From Pseudomonadota bacterium (GTDB lineage Bacteria; Desulfobacterota; Binatia; Binatales; Binataceae), in NCBI GenBank assembly GCA_021324885.1, contig JAJPIF010000002.1, forward strand, positions 62,001 through 126,000: a DNA stretch of 64,000 bases. The letters are read 5' to 3'. The position numbers and the translations under genes were made by a program. The notes under the pieces are model-generated. The model had not been told where the DNA came from, searched no databases, and was given only the letters and a program-made list of their open reading frames with translations. Positions 1 to 8,823 of the stretch are shown piece after piece. Positions within the stretch are counted from its first letter, which is position 1. Every line of letters begins with the position of its first letter.

Positions 1-1635
1 AAGGATCGCGAAATTTTCCCAGGGCAGACTGCACTTCGGAGCTTCCTTCATCCAAAGTGCAGTCAGGGTGAAGCGCTCGGCCCACACGTCGCGGCGCTTT
101 TCCAGGACCCGCTCGATGATTTCTTCGTACACCACCCTGTCCGCCCGGCCCTCCAGGCGCGAGAGCAGATCCTCGACCGCATCGCCTCCTTCAGCCCATG
201 ACTGGGCCCATTTGCGCTTCATTCCCCATTTGGCGCTGGTGGCAAGGATTGAGTTCACCGACGAGGACGCGAGCAGTTGGTAGGGAACCTCCTTGACGAG
301 GTCCGCGAGCAATTCCTGCCATCCCGGCTCCACTGGCTGCCAGTTGGACGCCTGCAGATATTCGGCCAGTTCCAACAGCCGGGCGGGCGGCGGCTCCGCG
401 TTCTTGAGCGCGTCTTTCAAGTAATATCCGACCATCAGGTCGAGATAACGGCGCGAGGCGCGAAGCAGGTGAACATCGGAACTGCGCTCGCCGAGCAACT
501 CCTTTATATCGCGCATTGATTGGGGATCGCTGGTCCACGCGTCCGCGATGCCGGCGCCGCTTTTGAAAAGAATTCCGGACAGCCGGTAACCACCGCCATC
601 ACTGCTGACCACCATCGCCATCTGCGCGCCGGCGCCGTCGGGGGAGGATACCCGCATTTCGACGACTGCGGCGCCGGAACTTTGCCATTGCGCGCATTCC
701 ACGCCGGCCAGACGCGCCGCTCTGACCGCCTGATCAAGCGGCTCCCGTTCGGCTTCGGGCAGCCATCGCCGCACCGCGATCAGGCGCCGCAGCGTGTTGG
801 GAGTGACCGCGTCGGCAGCGCGCACGAGAGCGTTAGCTACCGCGGTTCGCACCTGGCTGTCGGAGTCGAGGACACCCAACGCGATGCCCTCCTTGACTGA
901 GCCGGGCGCCGCGGCGAACAAGGCGCCGACCAGCTCGCTGGAGACGGGCCCGGCGGAACGCATACTGGAGTAAAGCACGTCACTAACCAGAAACGGATTG
1001 TTATCGCATCTCGCGGCAATCTCGGCGCACAAGGAGATCGGATCCGGCGGTTCGGATGTCCCCGCCGCCTGCTCGCAGGCTTCCAGGAAAAGCAACTCGA
1101 GCTCGGGCCCTGGATGGATCTTCTGTTTGCGAAAAATCTCCGCGATAGCGAGGACCCACTCAGCGCTGACCGCGCCTTCGCGGATCGCCTGCACAATCCT
1201 CGCCTCGAAATCGTCGCGAATTTGTCTTGCCCATGAATTGCCGCTATCCAGGCTGCGGTGAAGCATGCTCAATTGCAGCTCGATTAAGAAGCAATAGGCG
1301 TCCGCCAGTTGTTCGGCCTCCTCCACACCGTGGCCCGAATTTGCCGCCCGTAAAAAACCTTCCAAAAAGTAGAAAAGACATTCGGGATTATCAGCCAGGA
1401 AACCCCGGGTCTCATGATCGAGCACCGAGTTGCCTGCCGCCGCAATTCTGGCCGCCATCGTACGGGCAACGCGATCGAGGAGTGCGGCGGCCGCATCGTG
1501 GTCGTGTCGCGCTTGCGCGGCTTGCAACAAACCCGCGTTCAGGGTCACTGGCTTCGAGCTCGCCGCACCGATACAACAACGCTTGAATTTGCGCCCGCTG
1601 CCGCACGGGCACGGATTGTCTCGCCCCACCGCCAT
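1..1635 (-). CDS. Large SEC-C motif protein, partial (C-terminus beyond left edge)
   Basis: The frame is open from the ATG at 1635 to the left edge without a stop, giving at least 545 residues; the C-terminus is outside the window. The start follows a strong ribosome binding site (GGTGGAGGTG just upstream). Residues 9-21 read CPCGSGRKFKRCC, a SEC-C zinc-binding motif, the short Cys-rich module first known from the SecA C-terminus and found alone on many proteins. The remaining 520 residues have no motif I recognise. They look mostly helical; around residues 250-310 there is an alternating hydrophobic pattern (e.g. DSDSQVRTAVANALVRAAD) that resembles HEAT-type repeats. No signal peptide or membrane segment is visible, so it is probably cytoplasmic. 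Function unknown; the SEC-C motif is certain, the HEAT comparison is a guess. Confidence 0.8.
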   Translation of the reverse strand, partial: MAVGRDNPCPCGSGRKFKRCCIGAASSKPVTLNAGLLQAAQARHDHDAAAALLDRVARTMAARIAAAGNSVLDHETRGFLADNPECLFYFLEGFLRAANSGHGVEEAEQLADAYCFLIELQLSMLHRSLDSGNSWARQIRDDFEARIVQAIREGAVSAEWVLAIAEIFRKQKIHPGPELELLFLEACEQAAGTSEPPDPISLCAEIAARCDNNPFLVSDVLYSSMRSAGPVSSELVGALFAAAPGSVKEGIALGVLDSDSQVRTAVANALVRAADAVTPNTLRRLIAVRRWLPEAEREPLDQAVRAARLAGVECAQWQSSGAAVVEMRVSSPDGAGAQMAMVVSSDGGGYRLSGILFKSGAGIADAWTSDPQSMRDIKELLGERSSDVHLLRASRRYLDLMVGYYLKDALKNAEPPPARLLELAEYLQASNWQPVEPGWQELLADLVKEVPYQLLASSSVNSILATSAKWGMKRKWAQSWAEGGDAVEDLLSRLEGRADRVVYEEIIERVLEKRRDVWAERFTLTALWMKEAPKCSLPWENFAIL

Positions 1636-1892
1636 CACACACCTCCACCTGGCATCGATCTAGCGGCAAGCGGCGCGACAAAAAAGGCGTTAACGTTTTA
1701 TCTGTCCACAGTCAGCGCTGTGTAAAAGCGCGGTAATATAGAAACGCAGGCTCTCACAACCATTTCAGGCCGGGCGAACCATTAGCGCCGCTCCCAAAGC
1801 CAGGGGCGTCCACGCCTGGTTGTGAACGGCGGACCGGCGACCCGCGGCACGGCGGATGGAGCGAGGGTTCATCAATCCATTTGCAATATCCG

Positions 1893-3278
1893 TCAGCGGC
1901 GCAGGCCGGCTTCGGGTTGCAGCGCCTGTCGCACCTCGTCGTCGGTGGGCCACCAGTCGGGGCGCTCGATTTCGGTCACGCGGTCACGAATAAAGCTGGC
2001 GGGCGGATCGATCTTGTACAGGCGGCGGGCGTTGTCGCCCAGGAATCTGGCCTGATATGACTCCGGCAGCTCGCATTTGCGCATCGTCTCGATCGCGCGC
2101 CAGGCGTCGTCGCCGTCGTGATGGTACACGTCGGAGGACCACGCCAGGATGTCGCGATAGAAATCCGGCATCCGCGAGGGCGGCGCCTCGTCGCCCTCAA
2201 ACCCGGTGACGCAATGGGCGAAAAAGGTTTCGCTCGGCAATCGTTTGAGTGGATAGCGCTTGCGATCGTTGCGGTAGAGCCGGTAGGCCTTGTCGCACTC
2301 GTCGAGCAGGAAACTCAGCCACGTCGATGAGGCCTCGAAGACCGCGGCTCTTAATTTGGAAAACCGCTCGAAGAATCCCGACATCAGGGCCATCGTAACC
2401 CACAGCGCGGCCTCGGCCTGGAAGTTCTGCACATTGGTCAGGAACAGATGCGCCAGTCCCGAGGAATTGATGCACCATTCCATCAGTTCAGCGCCCGAAT
2501 GCTGTTCGGTGTAGGCTGGCGGCTTGAGCGATCCAAAAGCCGAGAACGGATGCATCCCGAACACCACGCCGGTTTCTTCCATCGCCTTCCATACCGGATC
2601 GTACTTCGGCTGAACCGGGTAATTGCCAAGGGCGTCGATCGGCCGCACCAACGCGACGCGGCATCCCCTGGCCGCAACGCGGCGGACCTCGTCGGCGGCG
2701 AACTTCGGATTCTGCAGCGGCAGCAGTGCGGCGAAATAAAGCCGCTGCGGACCTTCCTGGCAGTATTCGTATGCCCAGTCGTTATAGGCCTTGCACATCG
2801 CCTTGGCGCCAATGTCGTTCTGGAGCCAGGGATAGGTGTCGATATCGCTTGGAATGATCATCACCTGGTCGATGCCCTGGATATCCATGTCGCGCAGGCG
2901 AGGTTTGGGCTCGTAGGCCCCGCGATGGTGGACATAATCAGCCTGCTCGGCGCTAAGCGCGGTCTGGCGCCGGAGATTGCGCACGTGCAGGGTCCGCTGC
3001 AGGTTGTGTTTGAGGCCGGGACCGGCGATCGTCAGGAGGTTGAGCGTGCCGGGCGTGGCGCCGACGTGGCGGGACATGGCGCCCATCCCGGCCTTGCCGT
3101 TAACGATGAGCTGGCGGCTTTCGGAGTCAAACCACATCGTGTCCTCCAAAGCCCGCAACTCGCGCTGGCTGAGACTGTCTTTGGCCCGATCCCATAGTCC
3201 CGGCGGTTCGGCGATATGGGCGTCGCAGTCGAAGGTCGCGAAATTCTTGCTCATCGGGGCAAACTTCTGAACACGCAT
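1893..3278 (-). CDS. Amidohydrolase-2 family metal-dependent hydrolase (461 aa)
   Basis: A TIM-barrel amidohydrolase of the ACMSD/gamma-resorcylate decarboxylase type (amidohydrolase_2). The N-terminal metal-binding strand appears as FDCDAHIAEP (residues 16-25), the usual start of this fold; internal family features include MHPFSAFG and ASSTWLSFLLDECD. Family members perform hydrolysis or non-oxidative decarboxylation of small ring compounds; the substrate here cannot be read from sequence. The start at 3278 has a GGAGAG ribosome binding site nine bases upstream, whereas the alternative Met at residue 9 has none. It is the last gene of a four-gene minus-strand cassette with a second, diverged amidohydrolase 40 bp upstream, an SDR dehydrogenase and an MFS transporter, which suggests uptake and breakdown of one compound. 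Confidence 0.85.
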   Translation of the reverse strand: MRVQKFAPMSKNFATFDCDAHIAEPPGLWDRAKDSLSQRELRALEDTMWFDSESRQLIVNGKAGMGAMSRHVGATPGTLNLLTIAGPGLKHNLQRTLHVRNLRRQTALSAEQADYVHHRGAYEPKPRLRDMDIQGIDQVMIIPSDIDTYPWLQNDIGAKAMCKAYNDWAYEYCQEGPQRLYFAALLPLQNPKFAADEVRRVAARGCRVALVRPIDALGNYPVQPKYDPVWKAMEETGVVFGMHPFSAFGSLKPPAYTEQHSGAELMEWCINSSGLAHLFLTNVQNFQAEAALWVTMALMSGFFERFSKLRAAVFEASSTWLSFLLDECDKAYRLYRNDRKRYPLKRLPSETFFAHCVTGFEGDEAPPSRMPDFYRDILAWSSDVYHHDGDDAWRAIETMRKCELPESYQARFLGDNARRLYKIDPPASFIRDRVTEIERPDWWPTDDEVRQALQPEAGLRR

Positions 3279-3318
3279 TTGGACTCTCCAATCGGAAGTT
3301 CGGGCGCCCTCGTGTTGC

Positions 3319-4407
3319 TCAGGTTCCCAAATGATAAAGGCGGGCGGCGTTGTCGAATACCATCTTGCGGGTAACTTCTTCCGGCACGCCTTCGAAATCC
3401 GCCTTGATCACCTCGCGGGAACGCGGCCAGGTGGAATCGGAATGGGGGAAATCGGATCCCCACATGTAGTTGTCTTCGCCGATAAACTTGAAGGTGGCGG
3501 GGCCAACCGGGTCGTCCAGAAACGTCGCCCAGACCTGGCGCTTGAAATATTCGCTCGGCTTAAGCGTGAGGTTAGCGTAGGTGCCGACCTTGTTGTACTT
3601 CTCCCAGGCATGATCGAGACGATACAGGAAATGCGGCAGCCATCCGGTGTCGTTCTCGGCCGATACCAGCCGCAGCTGCGGAAACCGCTCCAGCACGCCG
3701 CCGATGATGATGTCGGCGAACGTCCGCTGAACTTCGGAAATCAGGAACATGTAGTAAAGAACCACGTTACTTTGCCGGGGAAGACTTTTGCGGCCGCTGA
3801 TTACGTGCAGCGAGATCGGGATCTGAAGATCGCTGGCCGCCTGCCAGAACGGATCATACATCGGCAGGCTGTAGGGTTTGTCCTCGGGCGGCGCGCCGCT
3901 GATCTGCGCTCCCGCCAGGCCCAGCTTGGCCGCGCGCTCCAATTCGCGAATCGCCACGCCGATGTCGTCGGTCGAGATCATGGCGATACCAGCCAGGCGT
4001 CTGCGATTGTAATTGCAGTACTCGGCCAACCAGTCGTTATAAGCCGCAAAACAGGCTTGCTGCAGCTCGAGGTCAAGCAGAGCGAACAGCGGCAGGCCCA
4101 GACTGGTGTAAAGCACTTCGCCTTCGACGCCGTCGATGTCCTGGTCCTTGAGGCGTTCGGCGGGGTCCCATCCGCTGGGACGGACGGCTTCATACCCGGT
4201 CTTCCAATGTTTGGCCAGTTCCTCGCCGCTTTTGCCGCTGGCGCTGATGCCACCGACGGCGAACGGCGTAATCCCCGGCGCCATCAGAAACGCCGTGGAG
4301 CCGCGCATCTCGATATGAGGCGCGTTGTCCCTGAATTTACGGTCCAGCCGCGAAGTCCAGAGATCGGCCGGTTCAACCGTATGCGAATCCGCCGAGACTA
4401 CATGCAT
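3319..4407 (-). CDS. Amidohydrolase-2 family metal-dependent hydrolase (362 aa)
   Basis: Second TIM-barrel amidohydrolase of the cassette, shorter than its neighbour. The N-terminal metal site reads VSADSHTVEP (residues 4-13), the C-terminal conserved block reads MWGSDFPHSDSTWP near residue 316, and SAENDTGWLPHFLYRLDHAW lies in the middle, all typical of this family. The start at 4407 has an excellent GGGAGG ribosome binding site. Members act as decarboxylases or hydrolases on aromatic or other cyclic acids; a precise substrate cannot be assigned. It differs clearly from the downstream paralogue, so the pair is not a recent duplication and may act on successive intermediates or form a mixed complex (inference). 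Confidence 0.85.
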   Translation of the reverse strand: MHVVSADSHTVEPADLWTSRLDRKFRDNAPHIEMRGSTAFLMAPGITPFAVGGISASGKSGEELAKHWKTGYEAVRPSGWDPAERLKDQDIDGVEGEVLYTSLGLPLFALLDLELQQACFAAYNDWLAEYCNYNRRRLAGIAMISTDDIGVAIRELERAAKLGLAGAQISGAPPEDKPYSLPMYDPFWQAASDLQIPISLHVISGRKSLPRQSNVVLYYMFLISEVQRTFADIIIGGVLERFPQLRLVSAENDTGWLPHFLYRLDHAWEKYNKVGTYANLTLKPSEYFKRQVWATFLDDPVGPATFKFIGEDNYMWGSDFPHSDSTWPRSREVIKADFEGVPEEVTRKMVFDNAARLYHLGT

Positions 4408-4503
4408 GGGACTAACCTCCCTGTGATCCAGCCAACTCCGTCAAGTCGCATAAGAATAGATTATCTGAACTAACGTTCGCAATTTATTTTTGCCACAAAA
4501 GCA

Positions 4504-5307
4504 TCACCCGATCCGCCCGCTCTGGCCGCCGTCCACTGGCAGCACGACGCCGGTAATGAAGCGGGCTTCATCGGAAGCCAGGAAAAGAGCGGCATAGGCG
4601 ATGTCCCATCCGGTGCCCATCTTCGCGCCGAGCGGGACTTGCGCATCGCGCGCAGCACGCACTTTGTCCTTTGGAATGCCGCGCGCCTGCACGATGCCTT
4701 CAATTGCCATCGGCGTGTCCATCAGTCCCGGCATGATCGCGTTGACGCGGATGCCGTATTTGGCGTTTGCCATCGCCATCTGATGGGTAATCGAATTGAC
4801 TCCGGCCTTGGAAACCTTGTAGGCCAGCATCCCGTTCATCGCGCAGATGGCGGCGATCGAGGAAATGTTGACGATACTGCCCGCGCCCTGGCGGCGCATC
4901 ACCGGGATTACCTCCCTGCACATCAGGTACACGCTCTTGAGGTTGGTGGTGAAGATGCGGTCCCATGCCGTCTCTTCCAGATGAGTCACGCCGGCATCGC
5001 CCGCTCCGATTCCCACGTTGTTGTGCAGGATATCGATGCGCCCGAATTTCCTGACGCAAGCCTCTGCCAGGCGTTTGCAATCGGCGGCCCTGGTCACGTC
5101 GGTTTCCATCGCGATCGCCTCTCCGCCCTCTTTTTCGATCATGGTGCAGGTGTCCTGCGCGGAGTCCAGGCGGCGATCGACGCAGACGCATCTGGCGCCT
5201 TCGCGCGCGAACACGATCGCGGTGGCCCGCCCGTTGCCGATCGTGTCGCCCGGAGTCTGCCCAGCGCCGGCGATGATCGCTACTTTGTCCTTGAGCCGAT
5301 TACCCAT
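4504..5307 (-). CDS. Short-chain dehydrogenase/reductase (267 aa)
   Basis: Classical SDR NAD(P)-dependent oxidoreductase of normal length. The nucleotide-binding glycine loop is the longer variant GAGQTPGDTIGNGRA (residues 14-28) rather than TGxxxGxG; NNVG follows near residue 95, the catalytic Ser is in ISSIAA and the catalytic Tyr-Lys pair is YKVSK. The C-terminus VDGGQ is standard. The extended glycine loop is known from one SDR subgroup (GSSGPGWGNGKA-like). A GAGGAG ribosome binding site precedes the ATG at 5307. It sits between two amidohydrolases and an MFS transporter and probably oxidises or reduces an alcohol/ketone in the same pathway. Confidence 0.88.
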   Translation of the reverse strand: MGNRLKDKVAIIAGAGQTPGDTIGNGRATAIVFAREGARCVCVDRRLDSAQDTCTMIEKEGGEAIAMETDVTRAADCKRLAEACVRKFGRIDILHNNVGIGAGDAGVTHLEETAWDRIFTTNLKSVYLMCREVIPVMRRQGAGSIVNISSIAAICAMNGMLAYKVSKAGVNSITHQMAMANAKYGIRVNAIMPGLMDTPMAIEGIVQARGIPKDKVRAARDAQVPLGAKMGTGWDIAYAALFLASDEARFITGVVLPVDGGQSGRIG

Positions 5308-5377
5308 GGGATTAGCTCCTCATGCGGGTTTGCTGAGGTATGTTTGACGCCGGGCGACATGCGAATGCAAGCGCGAA

Positions 5378-6637
5378 TCAGGCGGCGGAGAGCGGCGCAA
5401 TCGCGTTGCGATGCTTCAGCGGATAGATCAGCACCCAGCTCAGCAGACCGCATCCGGCGCCCAATACCGCCACCCCGCCATAACTGCCAGTGCGATCGAC
5501 AATCAATCCCGCCAGCGGCGGCCACGCCAGCGAGCTGAAGGCAGAACCGCCGTAGATCACCCCGAGCATCGCACCCAGCCCGTGCACGCCGAACAGATCC
5601 GCTACCACCGCCGGACATAGCGCGACCGAACCGCCGTAGCCGATTCCCAGGATCACGGCAAACACGACCAAGGCTGCATAAGACGGCGGCGTAAACCAAA
5701 GCACATAGCTGGCGCCGATCATCCACAGCGCCAGCTTGTACAGCCAAATCACGCCGAGCCGATCCGATGCTCCACCCAGTCCGAGACGTCCAATCACGCT
5801 GGCGCCGCCGATTATTCCCAACAGGCTGGCCGCCGCGATCGGATTGATGTGGCGGGTCTGGGCGAAGTCGGGCAGATACACGAACGGGATGAAGATGCCG
5901 ACGTTGGACAGCGTGCCTGCAAGGCAGAGCATAATGAATGGCGCCGTGCGTGCCACGTCGCCCAACCTGGTCTGGGTGCGCACCGCTGGTAGCGGCGGAC
6001 GCTCGGTAAGGATCGCGCAGATTAACAGCAGCGCAGCGCCGATTACGCCGAGCATCAGGTACGAGGTGCGCCATCCGTAGCGATGGATCAGCACACCGAT
6101 CAATGGAACGACGAACAGTGTGCCGCATCCGATACCGGAAACGGTCAGGCCGATCGCGGCATTGCGCCGGCGCTCGAACCATCCGCTGACCGCCGCGACC
6201 ATCGGAATAAAAACGCATCCTGACGCGATGCCCATCGCGATGCCATAGCTCAGATAGCCCATCCATAGCCGGTCGATACGCGAGGTTATAATCAGGCCAG
6301 CCCCCATCGTCAGCGATGCCAGCACCACCATGGGCCGCGGGCCGAAGCGGTCGGTGAGATATCCCGCCAACACACCGAACAGGTTGGAGACAAACATGTT
6401 GACGGAGAAAATGCCCGCGGTATCGGCGCGTCCGGCGCCCAGGTCGCGGGCTATGGAATCGAAGAAGGCGCCGAAGCTGTACTGGACCCCATAAACGATG
6501 AAGCAGGTAAAAAACGCGGTCGCCGCAACCATCCATGCGTGCGCGGAATCAGGTCCGCGCGCCCCCGGCGCGTGGCCGCCGGCACGCGAAGTGACCAAAG
6601 CCGGCGGTTTTCCAAGCGGTACAGACGCTTTCGCCAT
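5378..6637 (-). CDS. MFS transporter, monocarboxylate-permease-like (419 aa)
   Basis: Major facilitator superfamily permease with about twelve membrane segments. The first begins at AWMVAATAFFTCFIVYGVQY, the cytoplasmic loop 2-3 motif is seen as GYLTDRFGPRPMV, and the pattern of an N-terminal YSFGAFF segment matches the monocarboxylate/oxalate-formate branch. A GTG at 6733 would add 32 residues that lack any MFS similarity and have no ribosome binding site, so the ATG at 6637 is preferred, though its own site is weak too. As the first gene of the cassette 6637-1893 it likely imports the acid substrate of the downstream amidohydrolases and SDR (inference). Confidence 0.85.
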   Translation of the reverse strand: MAKASVPLGKPPALVTSRAGGHAPGARGPDSAHAWMVAATAFFTCFIVYGVQYSFGAFFDSIARDLGAGRADTAGIFSVNMFVSNLFGVLAGYLTDRFGPRPMVVLASLTMGAGLIITSRIDRLWMGYLSYGIAMGIASGCVFIPMVAAVSGWFERRRNAAIGLTVSGIGCGTLFVVPLIGVLIHRYGWRTSYLMLGVIGAALLLICAILTERPPLPAVRTQTRLGDVARTAPFIMLCLAGTLSNVGIFIPFVYLPDFAQTRHINPIAAASLLGIIGGASVIGRLGLGGASDRLGVIWLYKLALWMIGASYVLWFTPPSYAALVVFAVILGIGYGGSVALCPAVVADLFGVHGLGAMLGVIYGGSAFSSLAWPPLAGLIVDRTGSYGGVAVLGAGCGLLSWVLIYPLKHRNAIAPLSAA

Positions 6638-7069
6638 AAGGGCGCATCTTAACCCGCTAGTGGCATTTCGAACCAGTGCATTGTTTTCTTGCTTCGGGCC
6701 GTTGAGGCGCCGGACAGGCCCAGACCGCTGCACCGTTGGAGCAACCGCAAGTCAGTACGACCGGCCTCAGTGACGTGTGCCGGTTTAGCGCCGCATCGGC
6801 GGCCGCAACTCCGACGCCCAAGCCGACGCCGCTGATCCTCAATCTCAATCATTTCTATCCGGCTCTCGAATAGCAGTAGTCTGAACCGCAGGCGCCGAGT
6901 TTTGCCGCCGAAATTCTGCGCTGCTTGCTCAACTATCCGCCGGAACGGATTAGGGATTTGCGCGACCGGGAGATCATAGCGTAATCCATAGAGCTGCATT
7001 CAGCGGTCCACTGACGCTCGAAAAGGGAAGCTAAAGTTCGGCTGACACGAAGGCAACGGAGGAAATGCG
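6638..7069. other. Intergenic region between divergent MFS and luciferase-like genes
   Basis: About 430 bases with no convincing gene. One plus-strand frame is open from 6706 to a TAG at 6871, has a second TAG at 6877, and stays open to a TAA at 6982. Its second part translates to residues such as AAEILRCLLNYPPERIRDL that look protein-like, and its first part has a TPTPKPTP stretch. This could be a decayed gene fragment or chance. The region must also carry the divergent promoters for the MFS cassette and for the gene at 7070; I could not identify clear -35/-10 pairs. Confidence 0.4.
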
Positions 7070-8077
7070 ATGGCGTACAAGCTCACGATGGGCATTGGAT
7101 GGGAAGGCAGACCGGATTTCAACGGCCTGATCGAGCGATCCAAACTGATGGACGAGGTTGGCATCCATTCGATTTGGCTGGCCGAAGCATGGGGGCACGA
7201 CGCATTTACATTGCTGACGCTGGTCGCCGAGCACACGAAAAGGATCCAGATCGGCACCTTTATCGTTAATATCTACGGGCGCACGCCGGGGGCGTACGCG
7301 CAGCATTTCGGTACCCTCGACATTCTCAGCAAGGGCCGCATGATCATCGGGCTGGGCACCACCAGCGCGAACGTTGCCGAGCATTTCCACGGCGTCAAAT
7401 TCCAGCCCGCTGTAACCCGCATGCGCGAGTATATCGATATCATCAACATGCTGATGGCGGGCCAGCCGCTGAGGTACGAGGGCAAGCTGTTCAAGCTCCA
7501 GCGCGGCTTTACTTTGCGCTTTGAAACTGAGCGCAAACACATCCCGATCTTTGTCGGCGCCATGAATCCGAAAAGCGTGGAGTTGACCGCACAGAAGGCG
7601 GACGGCTGGTTCCCGGTCGATATCCCGCTCAGCCAGCTTGGGGCGGCTATTTCGCAATTCCGCGAGGTTGCGCGCACTGCCGGACGCGATCCGGCGGCAA
7701 TCGATGTCATGACGCCGGGCAGCGTGATCATCACGCGCAACGTCGAGCGCGCGAAAACCGCGACGGCCAGCGGTCTGGCCTTTTACGCGGGCCGTATGGG
7801 CACTTTCTATTCTACCCAACTGACCCGCTATGGCTTCGGCGATGAGGTGAAAAAAATCAAACAGGCTTGGGACGCACGCGACGCCAAAGCCGCCACTGCC
7901 GCCGTTTCGCCGCGAATGCTCAACGAGATGTGCTATGTGGCCGAACCCCATGATCTGGGCGGTGCGCGCGAGCGGCTGGCGGCCCAGGAAGCCGCGGGCG
8001 CGACCCTCCATCGCATCGAGATCGTGGAGCGCGACCCAGCCGCATTCGCGAAAATCGTCGAGACACTATCAAAATAA
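7070..8077 (+). CDS. Luciferase-like (LLM class) flavin/F420-dependent oxidoreductase (335 aa)
   Basis: Bacterial luciferase-like monooxygenase superfamily protein of the class that often uses F420 instead of FMN. Family features are SIWLAEAWGHDAFTLL (residues 35-50), the RIQIGTFIVNIYGRTP block, GRMIIGLGTTS, and PIFVGAMNPKSVELTAQKADGW. Length is typical for F420-dependent methylene-H4MPT-reductase-like oxidoreductases. The start has a GGAGG site six bases upstream. It is transcribed away from the amidohydrolase cassette and may share substrates with it. The sequence does not settle whether the cofactor is F420 or FMN. Confidence 0.88.
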   Translation: MAYKLTMGIGWEGRPDFNGLIERSKLMDEVGIHSIWLAEAWGHDAFTLLTLVAEHTKRIQIGTFIVNIYGRTPGAYAQHFGTLDILSKGRMIIGLGTTSANVAEHFHGVKFQPAVTRMREYIDIINMLMAGQPLRYEGKLFKLQRGFTLRFETERKHIPIFVGAMNPKSVELTAQKADGWFPVDIPLSQLGAAISQFREVARTAGRDPAAIDVMTPGSVIITRNVERAKTATASGLAFYAGRMGTFYSTQLTRYGFGDEVKKIKQAWDARDAKAATAAVSPRMLNEMCYVAEPHDLGGARERLAAQEAAGATLHRIEIVERDPAAFAKIVETLSK

Positions 8078-8127
8078 ACCTTCGGCTTACAATCGGGTTT
8101 ACTTAGCCGACCATCGGGAGGAAGTAT

Positions 8128-8583
8128 TTGATCAAAACCGTATCCAGTGTTTTGATCTCAAGTCTGCTTATGATTGAGGCTTGCGCTTCGCTGATTCCAG
8201 CGCCGGAAAAGCCGGCCCTCGATATCACCGGCACGTGGCAGGGCAGCACCACGACCAATTGCGGAGTGATGCTCCTGGAAAAAGGTCGATGCTCTGCCGT
8301 GGAGCGTGTCACCTTCACCCTGTTTCAAAATGGCCCCGACGTAAGCGGATTTTACCGCTGCGAAACCGGCACGATGATTTGCCGCAACCTCAACGACCGC
8401 GGCAGCGTTGTCTCCTCTTCCATTCAGGGTTCGCTTGCCCGCCTTCGAGTGATGCTCCCCGACGGCTCAAGCTGCATGTTCGACGGCCATTTCCGCTCCC
8501 AATCAGCGGCCGGAGCATTCTTCTGCTATCAAGGCGGCGGACTGCTGGAGGAAGGCCGCTGGCAACTGGGCAGAATGTACTAG
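8128..8583 (+). CDS. Small putative lipoprotein (151 aa)
   Basis: Not a family I recognise. The start is a TTG at 8128 preceded by GGGAGGAAG at ideal spacing. A hydrophobic N-terminus ends in LMIEACASL, a possible lipobox with Cys at residue 19, although Glu at -2 is unusual. The mature part has several cysteines (TTTNCGVML, GFYRCETGTMICR, GSSCMFDG, AFFCYQGG), which could form disulphides in the periplasm, and the pattern ITGTWQGS at its start is common in small beta-barrel-like secreted domains. The gene follows the luciferase-like gene by 50 bp and ends before a plus-strand terminator at 8773. Confidence 0.7.
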   Translation: MIKTVSSVLISSLLMIEACASLIPAPEKPALDITGTWQGSTTTNCGVMLLEKGRCSAVERVTFTLFQNGPDVSGFYRCETGTMICRNLNDRGSVVSSSIQGSLARLRVMLPDGSSCMFDGHFRSQSAAGAFFCYQGGGLLEEGRWQLGRMY

Positions 8584-8725
8584 CCCCAGGGCGCGCGAGG
8601 CTTGGAGGCCACCGTTATCGCCAATGGCGCACTGAGGACCGCCTCTGGCCTCCCGAAAAAATGGCCGGGCATCTCTCCGTTTCAGAAAGAGGGATTAAAT
8701 CAGCGTCTCTCCTCAGAGTTCGCCG

Positions 8726-8759
8726 AAAAAAAAAGGACCGGAGATCTCTCCCCGGTCCT
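8726..8759 (-). terminator. Rho-independent terminator for the korAB operon
   Basis: A perfect 8-bp stem (AGGACCGG at 8734-8741 pairing with CCGGTCCT at 8752-8759) is flanked on its left by nine A residues (8726-8734), which read as a U run on the minus strand. It lies 65 bases past the korB stop codon and is placed to end minus-strand transcription. Confidence 0.8.
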
Positions 8760-8772
8760 CTGTTTGCTCCAC

Positions 8773-8815
8773 AGAGCAGCCGTCAGCGGCCGCTCTGCTC
8801 TATTTTTCTCATTTT
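8773..8815 (+). terminator. Rho-independent terminator for the plus-strand genes
   Basis: A 10-bp stem with one mismatch (8773-8782 with 8787-8796, loop TCAG) is followed on the plus strand by a T-rich tract (TATTTTTCTCATTTT from 8801). It faces the minus-strand terminator and would end transcription coming from 7070-8583. Confidence 0.65.
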
Positions 8816-8823
8816 CTCTTTTC

